Origin: JAPOUP01 sp965203255
GTDB taxonomy: Bacteria; Pseudomonadota; Alphaproteobacteria; Rhodobacterales; Rhodobacteraceae
Reading direction: 5' to 3'
Assembly: GCA_965203255.1 (NCBI GenBank)
Contig: OZ241882.1
Location: forward strand, 4,960,001-5,024,000
DNA length: 64,000 bases
The notes under the pieces are model-generated. The model did not search any database and was not told where the DNA came from. It saw nothing but the letters and a program-made list of their open reading frames with translations. Each line of letters begins with the position of its first letter. Within the stretch, counting starts at the first letter, position 1. Positions 36,287-44,924 of the stretch are shown here, one piece after another. Both the position numbers and the translations under genes were made by a program.

Positions 36287-37627
36287 TTACGCTGTTCCGG
36301 GCTGCCGCTTTGCCGCCAGTCGGGAAAATGCTCGTGCCTCGTCGGGAGCGGTTCCAAGTTGCTTGGCTGCGGTGAGGAGCGTGGGATCAAGACCCGGCCA
36401 TTTGGCCATTGCGAGGTCAGGAAGGAATTCACCGGTCTCCCGGGCGATTCCGCACAAGTCCTTTACGGCTTGCTGCGCTTCACCTCGCGGCATATCCGCA
36501 GCAAGCATGAACGAAAGAGCCTCCGCGTAAATCAAGCCCGAATTTCCGTCGATGCCACGCTGCATTGCACTCGGGTGGGGAGTGAGTCCAGATATGAGTT
36601 CCCCGGCGGCGGACAGACCTCTTGCGAGACCGATGCAAAGCTGCGGCAGCATGAGCCATTCGACCATCCATGCCGCACCGTCGCGCTGCTGTCGGTGCAG
36701 TCCAGCTGCCTGGAATCCGGCATTGAGCGCCGCAATGTGTCTGGCCAGCGCCGCCAGGAGTGACGGAAGGACCGGGTTCGATTTCTGTGGCATAGTCGAT
36801 GACCCGCCAACCTGCGCCAACGTAATCTCGTCAATTCCAGACTGTGTCAGGTGGATCAGGTCCTCGCCCATTTTGCCCAAGGTCATTGCAGCGCCTGTGA
36901 TCCACGAGGCAAGTGTCCCGAGGCGATCACGCTCGCTGTGCCAGGATCCGCAGGGGTCGCCTAAATTGAGGGCCCCGGCAAGCCGCGTCCGCACTGCCGG
37001 ACCTTTGTCGCCCATAGCGGAAAGAGTTCCGGCCGCTCCCGACAGTGAGACGCAGAGCAAATCGTCACGTATTCGGTCAAGCCGCTCCAGATGCCTTAGA
37101 AGCGGCCGTCCCCAGCCAGCCACGACGGCTCCAAAAGTTGTGACCGTCGCGGTCTGCCCGTAGGTCCGGGCAGCCATGGGCAGTTCGGCATGGTCCACCG
37201 CGAGCCGCCCCAATTCCCGCAACAGGGAATCGATCAATCTCTCGTAAATTGCGAGTACCTGTCGCAATCTCAAGACCAGCCCGGTTTCCATTATGTCCTG
37301 ACTGGTGGCTCCCCAGTGTATGTAACAGGCATGCTGGGGAGCTCCCATCCCTTTACGGAACGCTTTCACGAGCGCGGGCACCGGCACTGCGCTTTGCCCG
37401 GTCCCTTCGGCCAGCTCTGCTGGATCAATCATGACTTCCCGGCAGGCGCGATGAATTGCCCGGGCGGACGCTTCTGGGATCAGACCTTCTGCCGCCTGCG
37501 CTACCGCAAGCTCTCCCTCGACCAGAAGCATGGCACGAATCTCTGCGCCGTCCGTGAAGAGTGAAGCCAACTCGGAATTCGTAAACAGGTCGCGATAGAT
37601 TCCGCTATCAAATGGCGAAGCCGTCAT
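36287..37627 (-). CDS. pcaB: 3-carboxy-cis,cis-muconate cycloisomerase
   Basis: A 446-residue member of the fumarase/aspartase superfamily that closes 3-carboxymuconate to the muconolactone in protocatechuate breakdown. The superfamily signature GGSSTMPQKSNP is present, as are QHACYIHWGATSQDIMETG and the central helices. The C-terminal region is the length expected for PcaB. It follows the BKACE gene with no gap (ATG at 37627, preceding stop at 37628). It was presumably once continuous with pcaHG, now 5.9 kb away beyond an IS cluster. Confidence 0.93.
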   Translation of the reverse strand: MTASPFDSGIYRDLFTNSELASLFTDGAEIRAMLLVEGELAVAQAAEGLIPEASARAIHRACREVMIDPAELAEGTGQSAVPVPALVKAFRKGMGAPQHACYIHWGATSQDIMETGLVLRLRQVLAIYERLIDSLLRELGRLAVDHAELPMAARTYGQTATVTTFGAVVAGWGRPLLRHLERLDRIRDDLLCVSLSGAAGTLSAMGDKGPAVRTRLAGALNLGDPCGSWHSERDRLGTLASWITGAAMTLGKMGEDLIHLTQSGIDEITLAQVGGSSTMPQKSNPVLPSLLAALARHIAALNAGFQAAGLHRQQRDGAAWMVEWLMLPQLCIGLARGLSAAGELISGLTPHPSAMQRGIDGNSGLIYAEALSFMLAADMPRGEAQQAVKDLCGIARETGEFLPDLAMAKWPGLDPTLLTAAKQLGTAPDEARAFSRLAAKRQPGTA

Positions 37628-38458
37628 TCACGCTGCCCTAAGGCCCAATATGTCGCGCGCTTCGGTCGGCGTCGCCACTGGGCGGTCATATTTGGCGCAT
37701 AGTTCCGCAGTTCGCCGTACAAGCGCCGCATTCGAAGGTGCCAGCGTTCCTCGGTCGAGCCTGACGTTGTCTTCAAGTCCGGTGCGGGTATGGCCACCCT
37801 GCTTGATACACCACTCGTTCACTAGGATCTGTCCTGCGCCGATACCCGCCGCACACCAAGTGGCGTCTGGAGCAAGTCGATTTAGCGTTTCGATGTAGAA
37901 CTCGAATATTGGCCTGTCGACCGGCATTGCGTTTTTGACGCCCATGACGAACTGAACGTAAAGCGGGCTCTTGAGCCTTCCCTCGTTTGCCATGCGCACC
38001 GCCTGCACAATGTGACTGAGATCAAACGCCTCGATTTCCGGTTTTATTCCAAATTCCAGCATTCTATTCGCAAGCCAATCAACCAAATCCGGTGGATTCT
38101 CGTAGACCCGGCTTGGAAAGTTGTTCGACCCGACAGTGAGCGACGCCATATCCGGACCCAGCGGAAGCATTCCACCCCGCTCCTGTCCAGCCCCGGAGCG
38201 TCCACCGGTTGAGAATTGGACGATCATTCCAGGACAGTTCCTCTCGATTCCTTCCTTCAGAAGCGCAAATCGGTCGGGATCCGAACTGGGGCTACCGTCG
38301 TCGTTTCGAACATGCGCGTGGCAGATCGCGGCACCGGCCTCGAAGGCTGCCTGGGTGGATTCGATCTGCTCCGTTACAGTGATCGGAACCGCTGGATTGT
38401 CCGACTTTTGCGGAACAGACCCAGTGATCGCGACACAGATAATGCAAGGGTTGGACAT
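37628..38458 (-). CDS. BKACE-family beta-keto acid cleavage enzyme (DUF849)
   Basis: 276 residues. The Zn site of the 3-keto-5-aminohexanoate cleavage enzyme family is recognisable: His47 and His49 in AICHAHVRND, with Glu229 and Arg225 in GHTRTGLEDNVRLDRG. The enzymes combine a beta-keto acid with acetyl-CoA to give acetoacetate and a new acyl-CoA. Located between pca genes, this one is a candidate for cleaving beta-ketoadipate to succinyl-CoA plus acetoacetate, replacing PcaIJ and PcaF, none of which are in the window. An AGGAGG ribosome site precedes ATG; 20 bp further upstream the DNA becomes foreign, so the native promoter is gone. Confidence 0.85.
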   Translation of the reverse strand: MSNPCIICVAITGSVPQKSDNPAVPITVTEQIESTQAAFEAGAAICHAHVRNDDGSPSSDPDRFALLKEGIERNCPGMIVQFSTGGRSGAGQERGGMLPLGPDMASLTVGSNNFPSRVYENPPDLVDWLANRMLEFGIKPEIEAFDLSHIVQAVRMANEGRLKSPLYVQFVMGVKNAMPVDRPIFEFYIETLNRLAPDATWCAAGIGAGQILVNEWCIKQGGHTRTGLEDNVRLDRGTLAPSNAALVRRTAELCAKYDRPVATPTEARDILGLRAA

Positions 38459-38471
38459 GGAACCTCCTAAT

Positions 38472-38863
38472 CTAGTACACGGCCAATGTTACGGCCGAAA
38501 TGAACAATTCCCCGGAACGCGCGTCCGGCCGACCGGTCAGGCCAGAGACACTTTCGCGACGGCCACGGCCGGGAGCCCCGATCGAAAGGACATCCGTATC
38601 CACCAGATACAGGGCACACCTGAAGTTCGGCGGCGCGTAACGCGCCCGTATCGCGTTGCGGGATGTCGCCCTCCCCAAGCCCCGAGGCAGCGAGCAGGCG
38701 GCCGAACGACGGGACCTTGCCGAGGCGGTTCCATTCGTCAAGGCCGACAGGGACCGCCTAGGGCTGTCCGTGCCGGGTGATGACGGCCGTGTCGCCGTTC
38801 GTGGCTCCCCTGACCAGGGACGACAGCGTGGCTTCTGCTTCACGCAGCTGGTACCGTTCGCAT
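38472..38863 (-). pseudogene. Phd-type antitoxin / PIN-domain toxin locus, broken
   Basis: From ATG 38863 an extra base shifts the frame at once. The antitoxin then reads RYQLREAEATLSSLVRGATN and GDTAVITRHGQP, meets an in-frame TAG, and continues VGLDEWNRLGKVPSFGRLLA. A VapC-like toxin overlaps its 3' end (LYLVDTDVLSIGAPGRGRRE, SGELFISAVTLA) but stops after about 45 residues at a CTAG next to the BKACE upstream region. Both genes are dead. The toxin was truncated by whatever joined this DNA to the pca operon. Confidence 0.7.
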
Positions 38864-39503
38864 GACTCTCTCCCTAACCGATGTCGCCACAATGGCCTGA
38901 AGCACCGGGCCCGGCAATCGGCGCAGACATCGGGGAACCCGGAATAGGGCGGCTCCATCCGGTCATGGATGGGCCAATACCTTCAGACACCGTCGGACGT
39001 GTTCACGCACCGATGCACGTTAGCTCAAACATAGGTTCTGACGCAAGAAGGCAAAGAAGGCAGGATGGTTGGATCAATGGCGCAACGCCCTGGAGTCACT
39101 TACCCGCCGGCCAACATATTCACTGCTTCCGATAGATTTGAATGGACCACGAGCGAGGCTAGATCAAAACGTGTTCGAGAACGTCCGGTTCATCCACTAT
39201 TTCTGACGGGCCGCCGGATCCACAACAGGCCCGGAGGGGCGTGGAACACCACCCGGACAGAGCCATGGTCGAGCACAAGGCTGGACTGCCAGATGGCCAC
39301 CATCTCCAGCCGCCTCAGGTTCGCCCGGGCATCTTCCGTTCCCAAGGCAACCGTCAGCAGGAGGGCCGGCGCAAGGGTGCGGAGACGCGGGATCATGTCA
39401 TGGGGTTTGGTCACGTCCCTCAGAAACCCAGGACCATACTGTTATCACCGTCATCGTCCGCACATCCTGTTCCTGATGGGATTCGGTTCCTTTCCCAATC
39501 AGG
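38864..39503. other. Gene-free stretch between toxin-antitoxin remnant and IS30
   Basis: No convincing gene. A minus-strand frame at 39190-39396 starts like a signal peptide (MIPRLRTLAPALLLTVALGT) and ends after 68 residues at VRNSG; it may be the N-terminal stub of a secreted protein, but I cannot assign it. Confidence 0.35.
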
Positions 39504-40904
39504 CCCCATTCCAGTCCGAAGTGCAACACCAGTGGCGGTGTTGGGCGGTTTTCCTGCCGCATGATGTTGCGGATCGGCCAGGAAGCGGCGACAGTCCCCT
39601 TGTTGAGAAGAGAGGAGACTGCCATGCCCGAGGGCTTCCGCCACCTGACCCATGGGGAAAGATGCCAGATCGGCGCACTGAAGGAAAGCGGGCTCTCCTA
39701 CGGGGACATCGCGGCCCGTCTGGGCCGTGACCGTTCGTCGGTCTGGCGGGAGCTGCGCCGGAACGGCGGTGATTCGGGCTACAGCCCCGGCGAGGCGCAG
39801 GGGATGGCGGAGGCCCGCCGCAGCGCCGCCTCCTCGGTTCCGAGGAAGATGACTGCGGAGCGCTGGGCGCATGTGGAGGGGTGCCTGGCGGAGGGCTGGA
39901 GCCCGGAGCAGGTCGCGGGACGGCTGCGGCTGGAGGGTGGCTGGGCGGTGGGCCGCCAGTGGATATACGAGCGCCTGAAGGCCGACCGGAAGGCGGGCGG
40001 GGAGCTGTTCCTGCTGCTGCGCCGCCGCGGGAAGAAGCCCAACTGGCGTGGCGGGCGGCACTCGGGCCGTGGCCACATCCCGGGCCGGGTGGACATCTCG
40101 GAGAGGCCGGAGGAGGTGGAGAGGAAGGAGCGTGTCGGTGACTGGGAGGCGGACACGATCATCGGGAAGGGCCACAGCGGGGCGGTGGTCTCGCTTGTGG
40201 ACCGTGCGTCGAAATACACGTATTTACAGAGGGTTGACCGGCGGACCTCGGCGGAGGTCTCCGCGGCGATGCTGGCGATGCTCCGGTCGTCCGCCGCGCC
40301 TGTCCACACGATCACGGCGGACAACGGAAAGGAGTTCGCGGGCCACGCCGGCGTGGCGGAGGCGCTGAAGGCCTCCTTCTACTTCGCGACCCCCTACCAC
40401 TCCTGGGAGAGGGGCCTGAACGAGCACACCAACGGGCTGGTGCGGCAGTACCTGCCGAAGGGGACGGACCTCCGGGCGGTCGGCGACGATGAGGTGAAGG
40501 GGGTGCAGGACCGCCTGAACGCGCGTCCGCGCAGGGTGCTCGGCTACCGGACCCCCGCCGAGGTGTTCCGCCGGGCCCGCCCTCCCTGACACCGCCGGCC
40601 CGCCTCCCGACAGCGCGGATGGCCGCGCCGGGAGGGGGTGGAACGGATCAAGCCGTCGCGTCCGTCCGGGCTCCGGTCGGGCTGCGCCCTCCCTGCGCCC
40701 GGACGGACGCGACCTGCCCCGGCGGCGGCCTTGCGCTGCCCTGAAAGCCCGGATATTCTCCTTCCGGACGGGACTGCAGCCGTTCCGGGGCCGGATCCGC
40801 CGTTCCCGGAGAGCCGCAAACCCCGCCTTCCGGCCATCTGCGCAGCTCGGGCTCCGCCCTCCCTGCGCAGATGGCCGGTGTTGCACTTCGGAATGGAAGT
40901 GGGG
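39504..40904 (+). mobile_element. IS30-family element, copy 2 (full length)
   Basis: 1401 bp with inverted ends: left CCCCATTCCAGTCCGAAGTG, right (opposite strand) CCCCACTTCCATTCCGAAGT. It is flanked by CAGG on both sides (39500-39503 and 40905-40908), a short target duplication. The transposase is intact. This is the reference for the deleted copy at 7.6 kb, the mini-element at 43.9 kb and remnants at 35.7 and 51.7 kb. Confidence 0.9.
39624..40589 (+). CDS. IS30-family transposase
   Basis: 321 residues. The N-terminal helix-turn-helix is LTHGERCQIGALKESGLSYG. The DDE core shows Asp in VGDWEADTIIGKGH, Asp in VHTITADNGKEFAGHAG and Glu in HSWERGLNEHTNGLVRQYLP. All three catalytic positions are present and the frame is open, so it may be active and able to move the deleted relatives in trans. 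I chose the ATG at 39624 (MPEGFRHLTHG), preceded by GAGGAG, over one 63 bp upstream. Confidence 0.93.
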   Translation: MPEGFRHLTHGERCQIGALKESGLSYGDIAARLGRDRSSVWRELRRNGGDSGYSPGEAQGMAEARRSAASSVPRKMTAERWAHVEGCLAEGWSPEQVAGRLRLEGGWAVGRQWIYERLKADRKAGGELFLLLRRRGKKPNWRGGRHSGRGHIPGRVDISERPEEVERKERVGDWEADTIIGKGHSGAVVSLVDRASKYTYLQRVDRRTSAEVSAAMLAMLRSSAAPVHTITADNGKEFAGHAGVAEALKASFYFATPYHSWERGLNEHTNGLVRQYLPKGTDLRAVGDDEVKGVQDRLNARPRRVLGYRTPAEVFRRARPP

Positions 40905-41606
40905 CAGGAAGAACCGGAATGAGGGGATCGGGGAATGGACGGCACCGTCATCCGTAATGCTGATGGCGCCCTTATGTACGAGATGGTCAGGGAAATCCTC
41001 CGCATCCATCCTTTTCGGCAGCATCCATTCGATTGGTGCGGTTTCCCGACAGTATTCCTGGATGCGGTTCAGGATAGCCACGTCGGAAAGATCCGTCTCA
41101 CCTTCCTTCGCTCTACGGACAGGAATGCCCAGCATCACCGCCGCGGTCAGGGATCGGGATCTGCGCGTCTGTGGACTCTACTGTTTTCGGTAATACGTCT
41201 GTCGTCTATGCCATGTCTCATTCCCGACATCCGCCCAGTCAATGCGGTCCATGGCACCATGCACCCGCAAGGCTTCCTCCGCCAGAGCCACGCCCGCGTG
41301 GTGCACATGCCGGCCAGTTCATGCAGCCGTGGGATATGGCGGTAGGCGTCGAGACCGAAATGCTGGCCCAGTCTCACCATGAAATCCTTCGATTCCGTGG
41401 CCTCCGGTCTTTCGATTTCATGAATGGTGGAATCCCGCGTAAGATCCATCTCACCGGCTCTTGTGCCCGTGTCGGACAGGCCTGCCAGCCCCATCGTCAG
41501 GGGCAGGCCGGTGTCGCCGTCATGGATTTCCTGCAGGAACGCGGCTTCCGGTGTCGTCTCGTCCCCGGCGAACCGTTGCGCCTCGTCCCCGGCGACGATG
41601 ACCCGC
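40905..41606 (-). pseudogene. AAA-type ATP-binding protein fragment, frameshifted and truncated
   Basis: Minus-strand pieces read RVIVAGDEAQRFAGDETTPE (Walker B-like region), FLQEIHDGDTGLPLTMGLAG, GEMDLTRDSTIHEIERPEAT and FGLDAYRHIPRLHELAGMCT. A second frame has AGVALAEEALRVHGAMDRID; a third has AAVMLGIPVRRAKEGETDLS and ends with AISITDDGAVHSPIPSF. The N-terminal P-loop half is absent, replaced by a transposase fragment, and IS30 cuts the 3' end. I infer an AAA/STAND-like ATPase of accessory DNA; its function is unknown. Confidence 0.5.
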
Positions 41607-41918
41607 GGCGGTTATCCCGTCCGGAAGCCACTGGCGCATCCAGATGTCCGTCGGCACCCGCCCCACACCGAACAGCGGGCGGAGGTTCCGCGCCATCACG
41701 GGATCCCCGCCGCCGCGGACCTGCCGGTCGAACTGCAGCAGCGACGGTGTTCTGGAGGAGAACACTGCAAGGGCCGACGTCAGGCAGTCGGAAAGGCTGA
41801 TGTCACGTGCTCTGATCGGGTCGGGGACTCGGTGGAGGCATGTGCACACCACGCGAAGCATGTCAGGCATCGAAAGAAGTCTGCGAAGGGAGTTCCTGGA
41901 CATTTTCCTGCCCGGCAT
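41607..41918 (-). pseudogene. N-terminal fragment of an IS4-like DDE transposase
   Basis: From ATG 41918 the frame gives SLRRLLSMPDMLRVVCTCLH, SLSDCLTSALAVFSSRTPSL and LFGVGRVPTDIWMRQWL, the typical opening of IS4-like transposases, and then runs into the ATPase fragment without the catalytic domain. The junction near 41606 joins two unrelated genes, so a deletion occurred here. Confidence 0.55.
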
Positions 41919-42025
41919 TTGCCTGTTTTGCCGCAGCCGAGCCGATTGGGTGCAAAAGGTCTACGAAAAGAACTTGCGGATCTTCTGTAAAATTTTGATA
42001 ATGAAAGAAAAGAATTTCTAGCGGG

Positions 42026-42133
42026 AATTGCTGCAACCTGTTCATGGTCCAGGCCCCGCTGGAAGCCCGGCGCCACGTGGAGGTCACCGACCGCCGCATG
42101 AGGCGGGACTTCGCTAGGCTGCTCAGGGACATG
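42026..42133 (+). pseudogene. IS630-type B transposase fragment, left piece
   Basis: NLFMVQAPLEARRHVEVTDR followed by RMRRDFARLLRDM matches the middle of the type B transposase (LFMV...PLEAWRHVKVTDRRRRRDFA). The reading stops at RDM, exactly where a 1.4-kb element begins; it resumes on the other side as RDMAEVHFP. Confidence 0.75.
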
Positions 42134-42154
42134 GGGCGTATCCCAGATTGCTGG

Positions 42155-42273
42155 AAATCTATGCTTTCGGTCGATTTTTACGGGCGAAAATCGACTGAAA
42201 GGCGTTCCTATGCAAAGTGATCAAGGCCCAAAAAACATCCAAGCGACTCATACCAACAATCTGGGATGCACCC
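42155..42273 (+). repeat. 119-bp direct repeat, left copy (part of a 140-bp MITE-like unit)
   Basis: Together with the inverted repeat at 42134-42154 this forms a 140-bp unit that itself has two inverted ends. Inside is a hairpin with 9-bp arms GTCGATTTT and AAAATCGAC. The sequence recurs at 43425-43543 with about ten differences. Confidence 0.8.
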
Positions 42274-42390
42274 TTCAGAGATATGCCGATACTGTGGCGG
42301 TTCCGCACCCATGCCGGGTTTCGCCTGTTGTTGAAACCTGTACCACTTTGTGCCACATTGCGTCGACCGAACCGGAAAACGAGCGGATCG

Positions 42391-42648
42391 ATGGCGAATG
42401 TACGTCTGACCGAGGAGGTGGAGGCCCGCCTCGAAGCCTTGGGCAAGGCGCGGGACAGGGCGCCGCATTACCTGATGAGAATGGCCATTGAACGGTTTCT
42501 CGATGTTGAGGAGGCCCGGGAAGCCGAACGGCGACTGGTTCTTGACCGCTGGGAAAGATTCAGGATCACCGGCGAAGCCACCGACCATGACGACATTGTG
42601 GCCTGGGCCGATAGTCGTGATACGAAGCGGATGGAACCTCTCGGCTGA
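42391..42648 (+). CDS. CopG/ParD-like ribbon-helix-helix antitoxin
   Basis: 85 residues from ATG 42391. The N-terminal half is a ribbon-helix-helix DNA-binding domain (MANVRLTEEVEARLEALGKA, RDRAPHYLMRMAIERFLDVE). The C-terminal half is acidic and probably wraps the toxin. The stop and the toxin start overlap (TGATG), so production is coupled. It should neutralise the ParE-like toxin and repress the pair. Confidence 0.88.
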   Translation: MANVRLTEEVEARLEALGKARDRAPHYLMRMAIERFLDVEEAREAERRLVLDRWERFRITGEATDHDDIVAWADSRDTKRMEPLG

Positions 42649-42956
42649 TGGCGCGTGTCAGGTGGCTCGGTGAGGCCCGGGATGACCTTGAACGCCTGCA
42701 TGGATTCATCGCGGAGCATAGTGCGGCCGCCGCGGACCGGGCGGTACGAACCCTGGTCCAGGCCGCTGGCTCGCTTGCCGGTTTTCCTGAAATGGGCCGC
42801 CCCTCGGATCTGGAAAAAGGGTTTCGGGAGCTATCGGTTCCCTTTGGGTCGCGCGGCTACGTGATCCGCTACCGTCTGCACGAGGATGATGTGATCATTG
42901 TGCGGGTCTGGCACGCACTGGAAGATCGGCAGTCCTTCCCGAAAGGGCCCGTATGA
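42648..42956 (+). CDS. RelE/ParE-family toxin
   Basis: 102 residues with the RelE/ParE fold pattern: VRWLGEARDDLERLHGFIAE at the N-terminus, PEMGRPSDLEKGFRELSVPF in the middle, and YVIRYRLHEDDVIIVRVWHA followed by the terminal helix EDRQSF. The conserved GRP...R...V motif and the final HALEDR/H..R pattern are those of ParE toxins, which inhibit DNA gyrase, more than of mRNA-cleaving RelE. The frame is intact. Confidence 0.88.
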   Translation: MARVRWLGEARDDLERLHGFIAEHSAAAADRAVRTLVQAAGSLAGFPEMGRPSDLEKGFRELSVPFGSRGYVIRYRLHEDDVIIVRVWHALEDRQSFPKGPV

Positions 42957-43424
42957 TCCTGCCGCCGGCAGCGCCTGCGGTCGGACAGGCGTCCCGTTGC
43001 GCATATTCCCGTCCGGAGAGCGGGGGCGGACACGCGGATGCCTGATAATGCACGGGAGTTCGGTCCGCGCGGCCGGCTCGTCCGGGTGCGGCGCCGGGGT
43101 TGTTGCCAGACATTGACCCGGCACCGCATCGCTCTTTCCTTCGGTGCCGCACTACCACCAGCCCCGGAGCCTCGGCAAAGACATCGTGGCCGACATGGAC
43201 AACAGGATCCGACCATGGGGAAAGGGAGCGGTCCACAAGGGCGCGGCCGATGCTGGATGTGCGCCCCAGGCGCGGACCGCCCGCCGCAACAGAACCTGAC
43301 CTTGGCCTCCGACCGGCACGAACGGAAGAAGCCTCACGAAAGGAGCCGTACGATGGGAAAGGGAACGATACAGGCAAAAGCGTGGCGAACCGCCGGAATC
43401 ACGCCCTTTTACTTCGCCGTCAAC
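42957..43424. other. Interior of the composite element, no gene recognised
   Basis: About 470 bp between the toxin gene and the second 119-bp repeat. Short frames occur (for example a product ending ITPFYFAVN) but none matches a family I know. Confidence 0.4.
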
Positions 43425-43543
43425 AAATCTATGTTTTCAGTCGATTTTCACGGGCGAAAATCGACCGAAAGGCGTTCTTATGCCAAGGAATCAAGGCTCA
43501 AAAAACATCCAAGCGACTCATACCAACAATCTGGGATGCACCC
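43425..43543 (+). repeat. 119-bp direct repeat, right copy
   Basis: Matches 42155-42273 including the GTCGATTTT / AAAATCGAC hairpin arms and the terminal repeat. The 21 bp that precede the left copy are absent here, so this unit lacks its own left inverted repeat. Confidence 0.8.
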
Positions 43544-43912
43544 AGAGACATGGCCGAAGTCCATTTCCCGACAGGAAAACCGTCCCCGTAATGGACAGCC
43601 CGACACCCACAGGCTGTCGGCCCTGTAAGGGGTCTTCGGTCCGGTGGGGGCCATGCGGCTCGCCGAGCGTTCCGGGGTGTGCCACATGCCGAAGCACTGC
43701 GGCTGGCTGAACATGGCCGAAACCGGGATAAACGTCCTGTCCCGGCAGTGCTTCGGCAGGCGCATCCTGTCCCGGGGGTTTATTGTGCGGGAGATCGGCG
43801 TCTGGCAGAGGCACGGGAATCTGTCGGCGAAACCGGTCGATTGACGGTTCAGGACCGACGACGCTCAGATCAGGTTCAAGTCCATCTACCCATCACCACA
43901 ATGATGGCGCGA
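43544..43912 (+). pseudogene. IS630-type B transposase fragment, right piece
   Basis: Resumes with RDMAEVHFPTGKPSPVMDSP, then in a shifted frame the glutamate region CHMPKHCGWLNMAETGINVL, SRQCFGRRILSRGFIVREIG and finally VDWRFRTDDAQIRFKSIYPS. The right end of the element, GTATCGCGCCATCATTG on the opposite strand, is followed by TA within CTAG just before the mini-IS30. Confidence 0.75.
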
Positions 43913-43920
43913 TACTAGAA

Positions 43921-44242
43921 CCCCACTTCCAGTCCGAAGTGCAACGCTGGCCATTCCCGTGGCTGTATCCTCCGTCGCCGCCTTTCCGGTGGCGCTCGCG
44001 GCAGACCGTCGTCCGGTCACGGCCCAACCGGGCGGCGATGGCTCCGTCGGAAAGCCCGCTTTCCTTCAGCGCACCGATCTGGCATCTTTCGTCCCGGGTC
44101 GGGTGGCAATGGCCCTTCGGCATGGCAGTCTCCCCTTTTGCATCACAGGGACTGTCGCCGCTTCCTGGCCGATACGCAACGTCATGCGGCCGGAAAACTG
44201 GTCACCACCGCCACTTGTTTTGCACTTCGGAGTGGAATGGGA
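43921..44242 (-). mobile_element. Mini-IS30 (both ends, transposase core deleted)
   Basis: 322 bp with both IS30 ends (CCCCACTTCCAGTCCGAAGT at 43921 and the left end, read leftwards, at 44242). It keeps the first 50 or so transposase codons (GHCHPTRDERCQIGALKESG to RERHRKGGDGGYS) joined directly to the right end. It could be moved by the intact IS30 transposase. Confidence 0.8.
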
Positions 44243-44324
44243 GTAAATTAGGGTGATGGGCTTGCGGGATCAAACGTCATGATGAGGCCTCTCCTCCCCT
44301 GACATTCCCGTTTGCTGCGCCAAG

Positions 44325-44924
44325 TCACATGTCTAGGAACACCGTCTCATTGGCACCTTGAAGAAAGATGTCGAACCGATATTGCCCCGTGCCAGTCCTC
44401 TTCGCAATGAGCGTGTCGATCCGGTGCTTCTGTTCGATGGCGGTCAGGACGGGGTCTTGACTGTTGTCCTCATCATCGAAGTATATTCGCGTCTGCAGGC
44501 CGACATTGATTCCGCGAGCGGTAATCCAAAGAGCGATGTGTGGCGCCTGTTCCCGTCCGTCGCGCAGTTTCGTGCGGCCGGGCTTGATCGTTCGCAGGTT
44601 GAATTCGCCACTCTGACCGTCGGCAGCAAAACGGCAGAAGCCGTTGACGCTCGGGTCGGCTCCTGGCTGGCCAGGGTACAGTCCGTTCGCATCCGCCTGC
44701 CAGCTCTCGACCATTGCGTCCCGAAAAGCCCAACCCGTTCCGTCATGCATGCGTCCTGTCACCGTGATGGTCTCGCCTGCCGCCCCCTCTTCAACCGCAC
44801 GCAGCCCGAGATCTTCCGGGTAGACTCCATTTATTCCGGTGAATGTTGGAATGCAGCCGATATGAACATAGGGACCTGCCGTCTGGCTGGGCGTTTCCGC
44901 AAGCCGACGAAGTTGCTGTACCAT
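44325..44924 (-). CDS. pcaG: Protocatechuate 3,4-dioxygenase, alpha subunit
   Basis: 199 residues. The intradiol dioxygenase fold is clear: TAGPYVHIGCIPTFTGINGV at the N-terminus, ITVTGRMHDGTGWAFRDAMV and ESWQADANGLYPGQ, FCRFAADGQSGEFNLRTIKP, then APHIALWITARGINVGLQTR. The alpha chain lacks the iron ligands, as expected. ATG is adjacent to the pcaH stop. It is now the last gene before the inserted IS cluster. Confidence 0.95.
   Translation of the reverse strand: MVQQLRRLAETPSQTAGPYVHIGCIPTFTGINGVYPEDLGLRAVEEGAAGETITVTGRMHDGTGWAFRDAMVESWQADANGLYPGQPGADPSVNGFCRFAADGQSGEFNLRTIKPGRTKLRDGREQAPHIALWITARGINVGLQTRIYFDDEDNSQDPVLTAIEQKHRIDTLIAKRTGTGQYRFDIFLQGANETVFLDM

Larger units (their letters stand above)
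42134..43543 (+). mobile_element. 1.4-kb composite element carrying a ParE-type toxin-antitoxin pair
   Basis: The element splits an IS630 fragment and is flanked by AGGGACATG (42125-42133) and AGAGACATG (43544-43552), which translate as a duplicated RDM in the split transposase: a 9-bp target duplication with one mismatch. Its ends are 21-bp inverted repeats with 18 matches (shared core ATCCCAGATTG). Inside are a 119-bp segment at each end in direct orientation and, between them, an antitoxin/toxin operon. No transposase is encoded, so mobility would have to be supplied in trans. Confidence 0.65.

Noticed and set aside
42217..42390. Upstream extension of the antitoxin frame through the 119-bp repeat
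   Set aside because: The ribbon-helix-helix domain starts at ATG 42391 and the extra 58 codons are translated repeat sequence.
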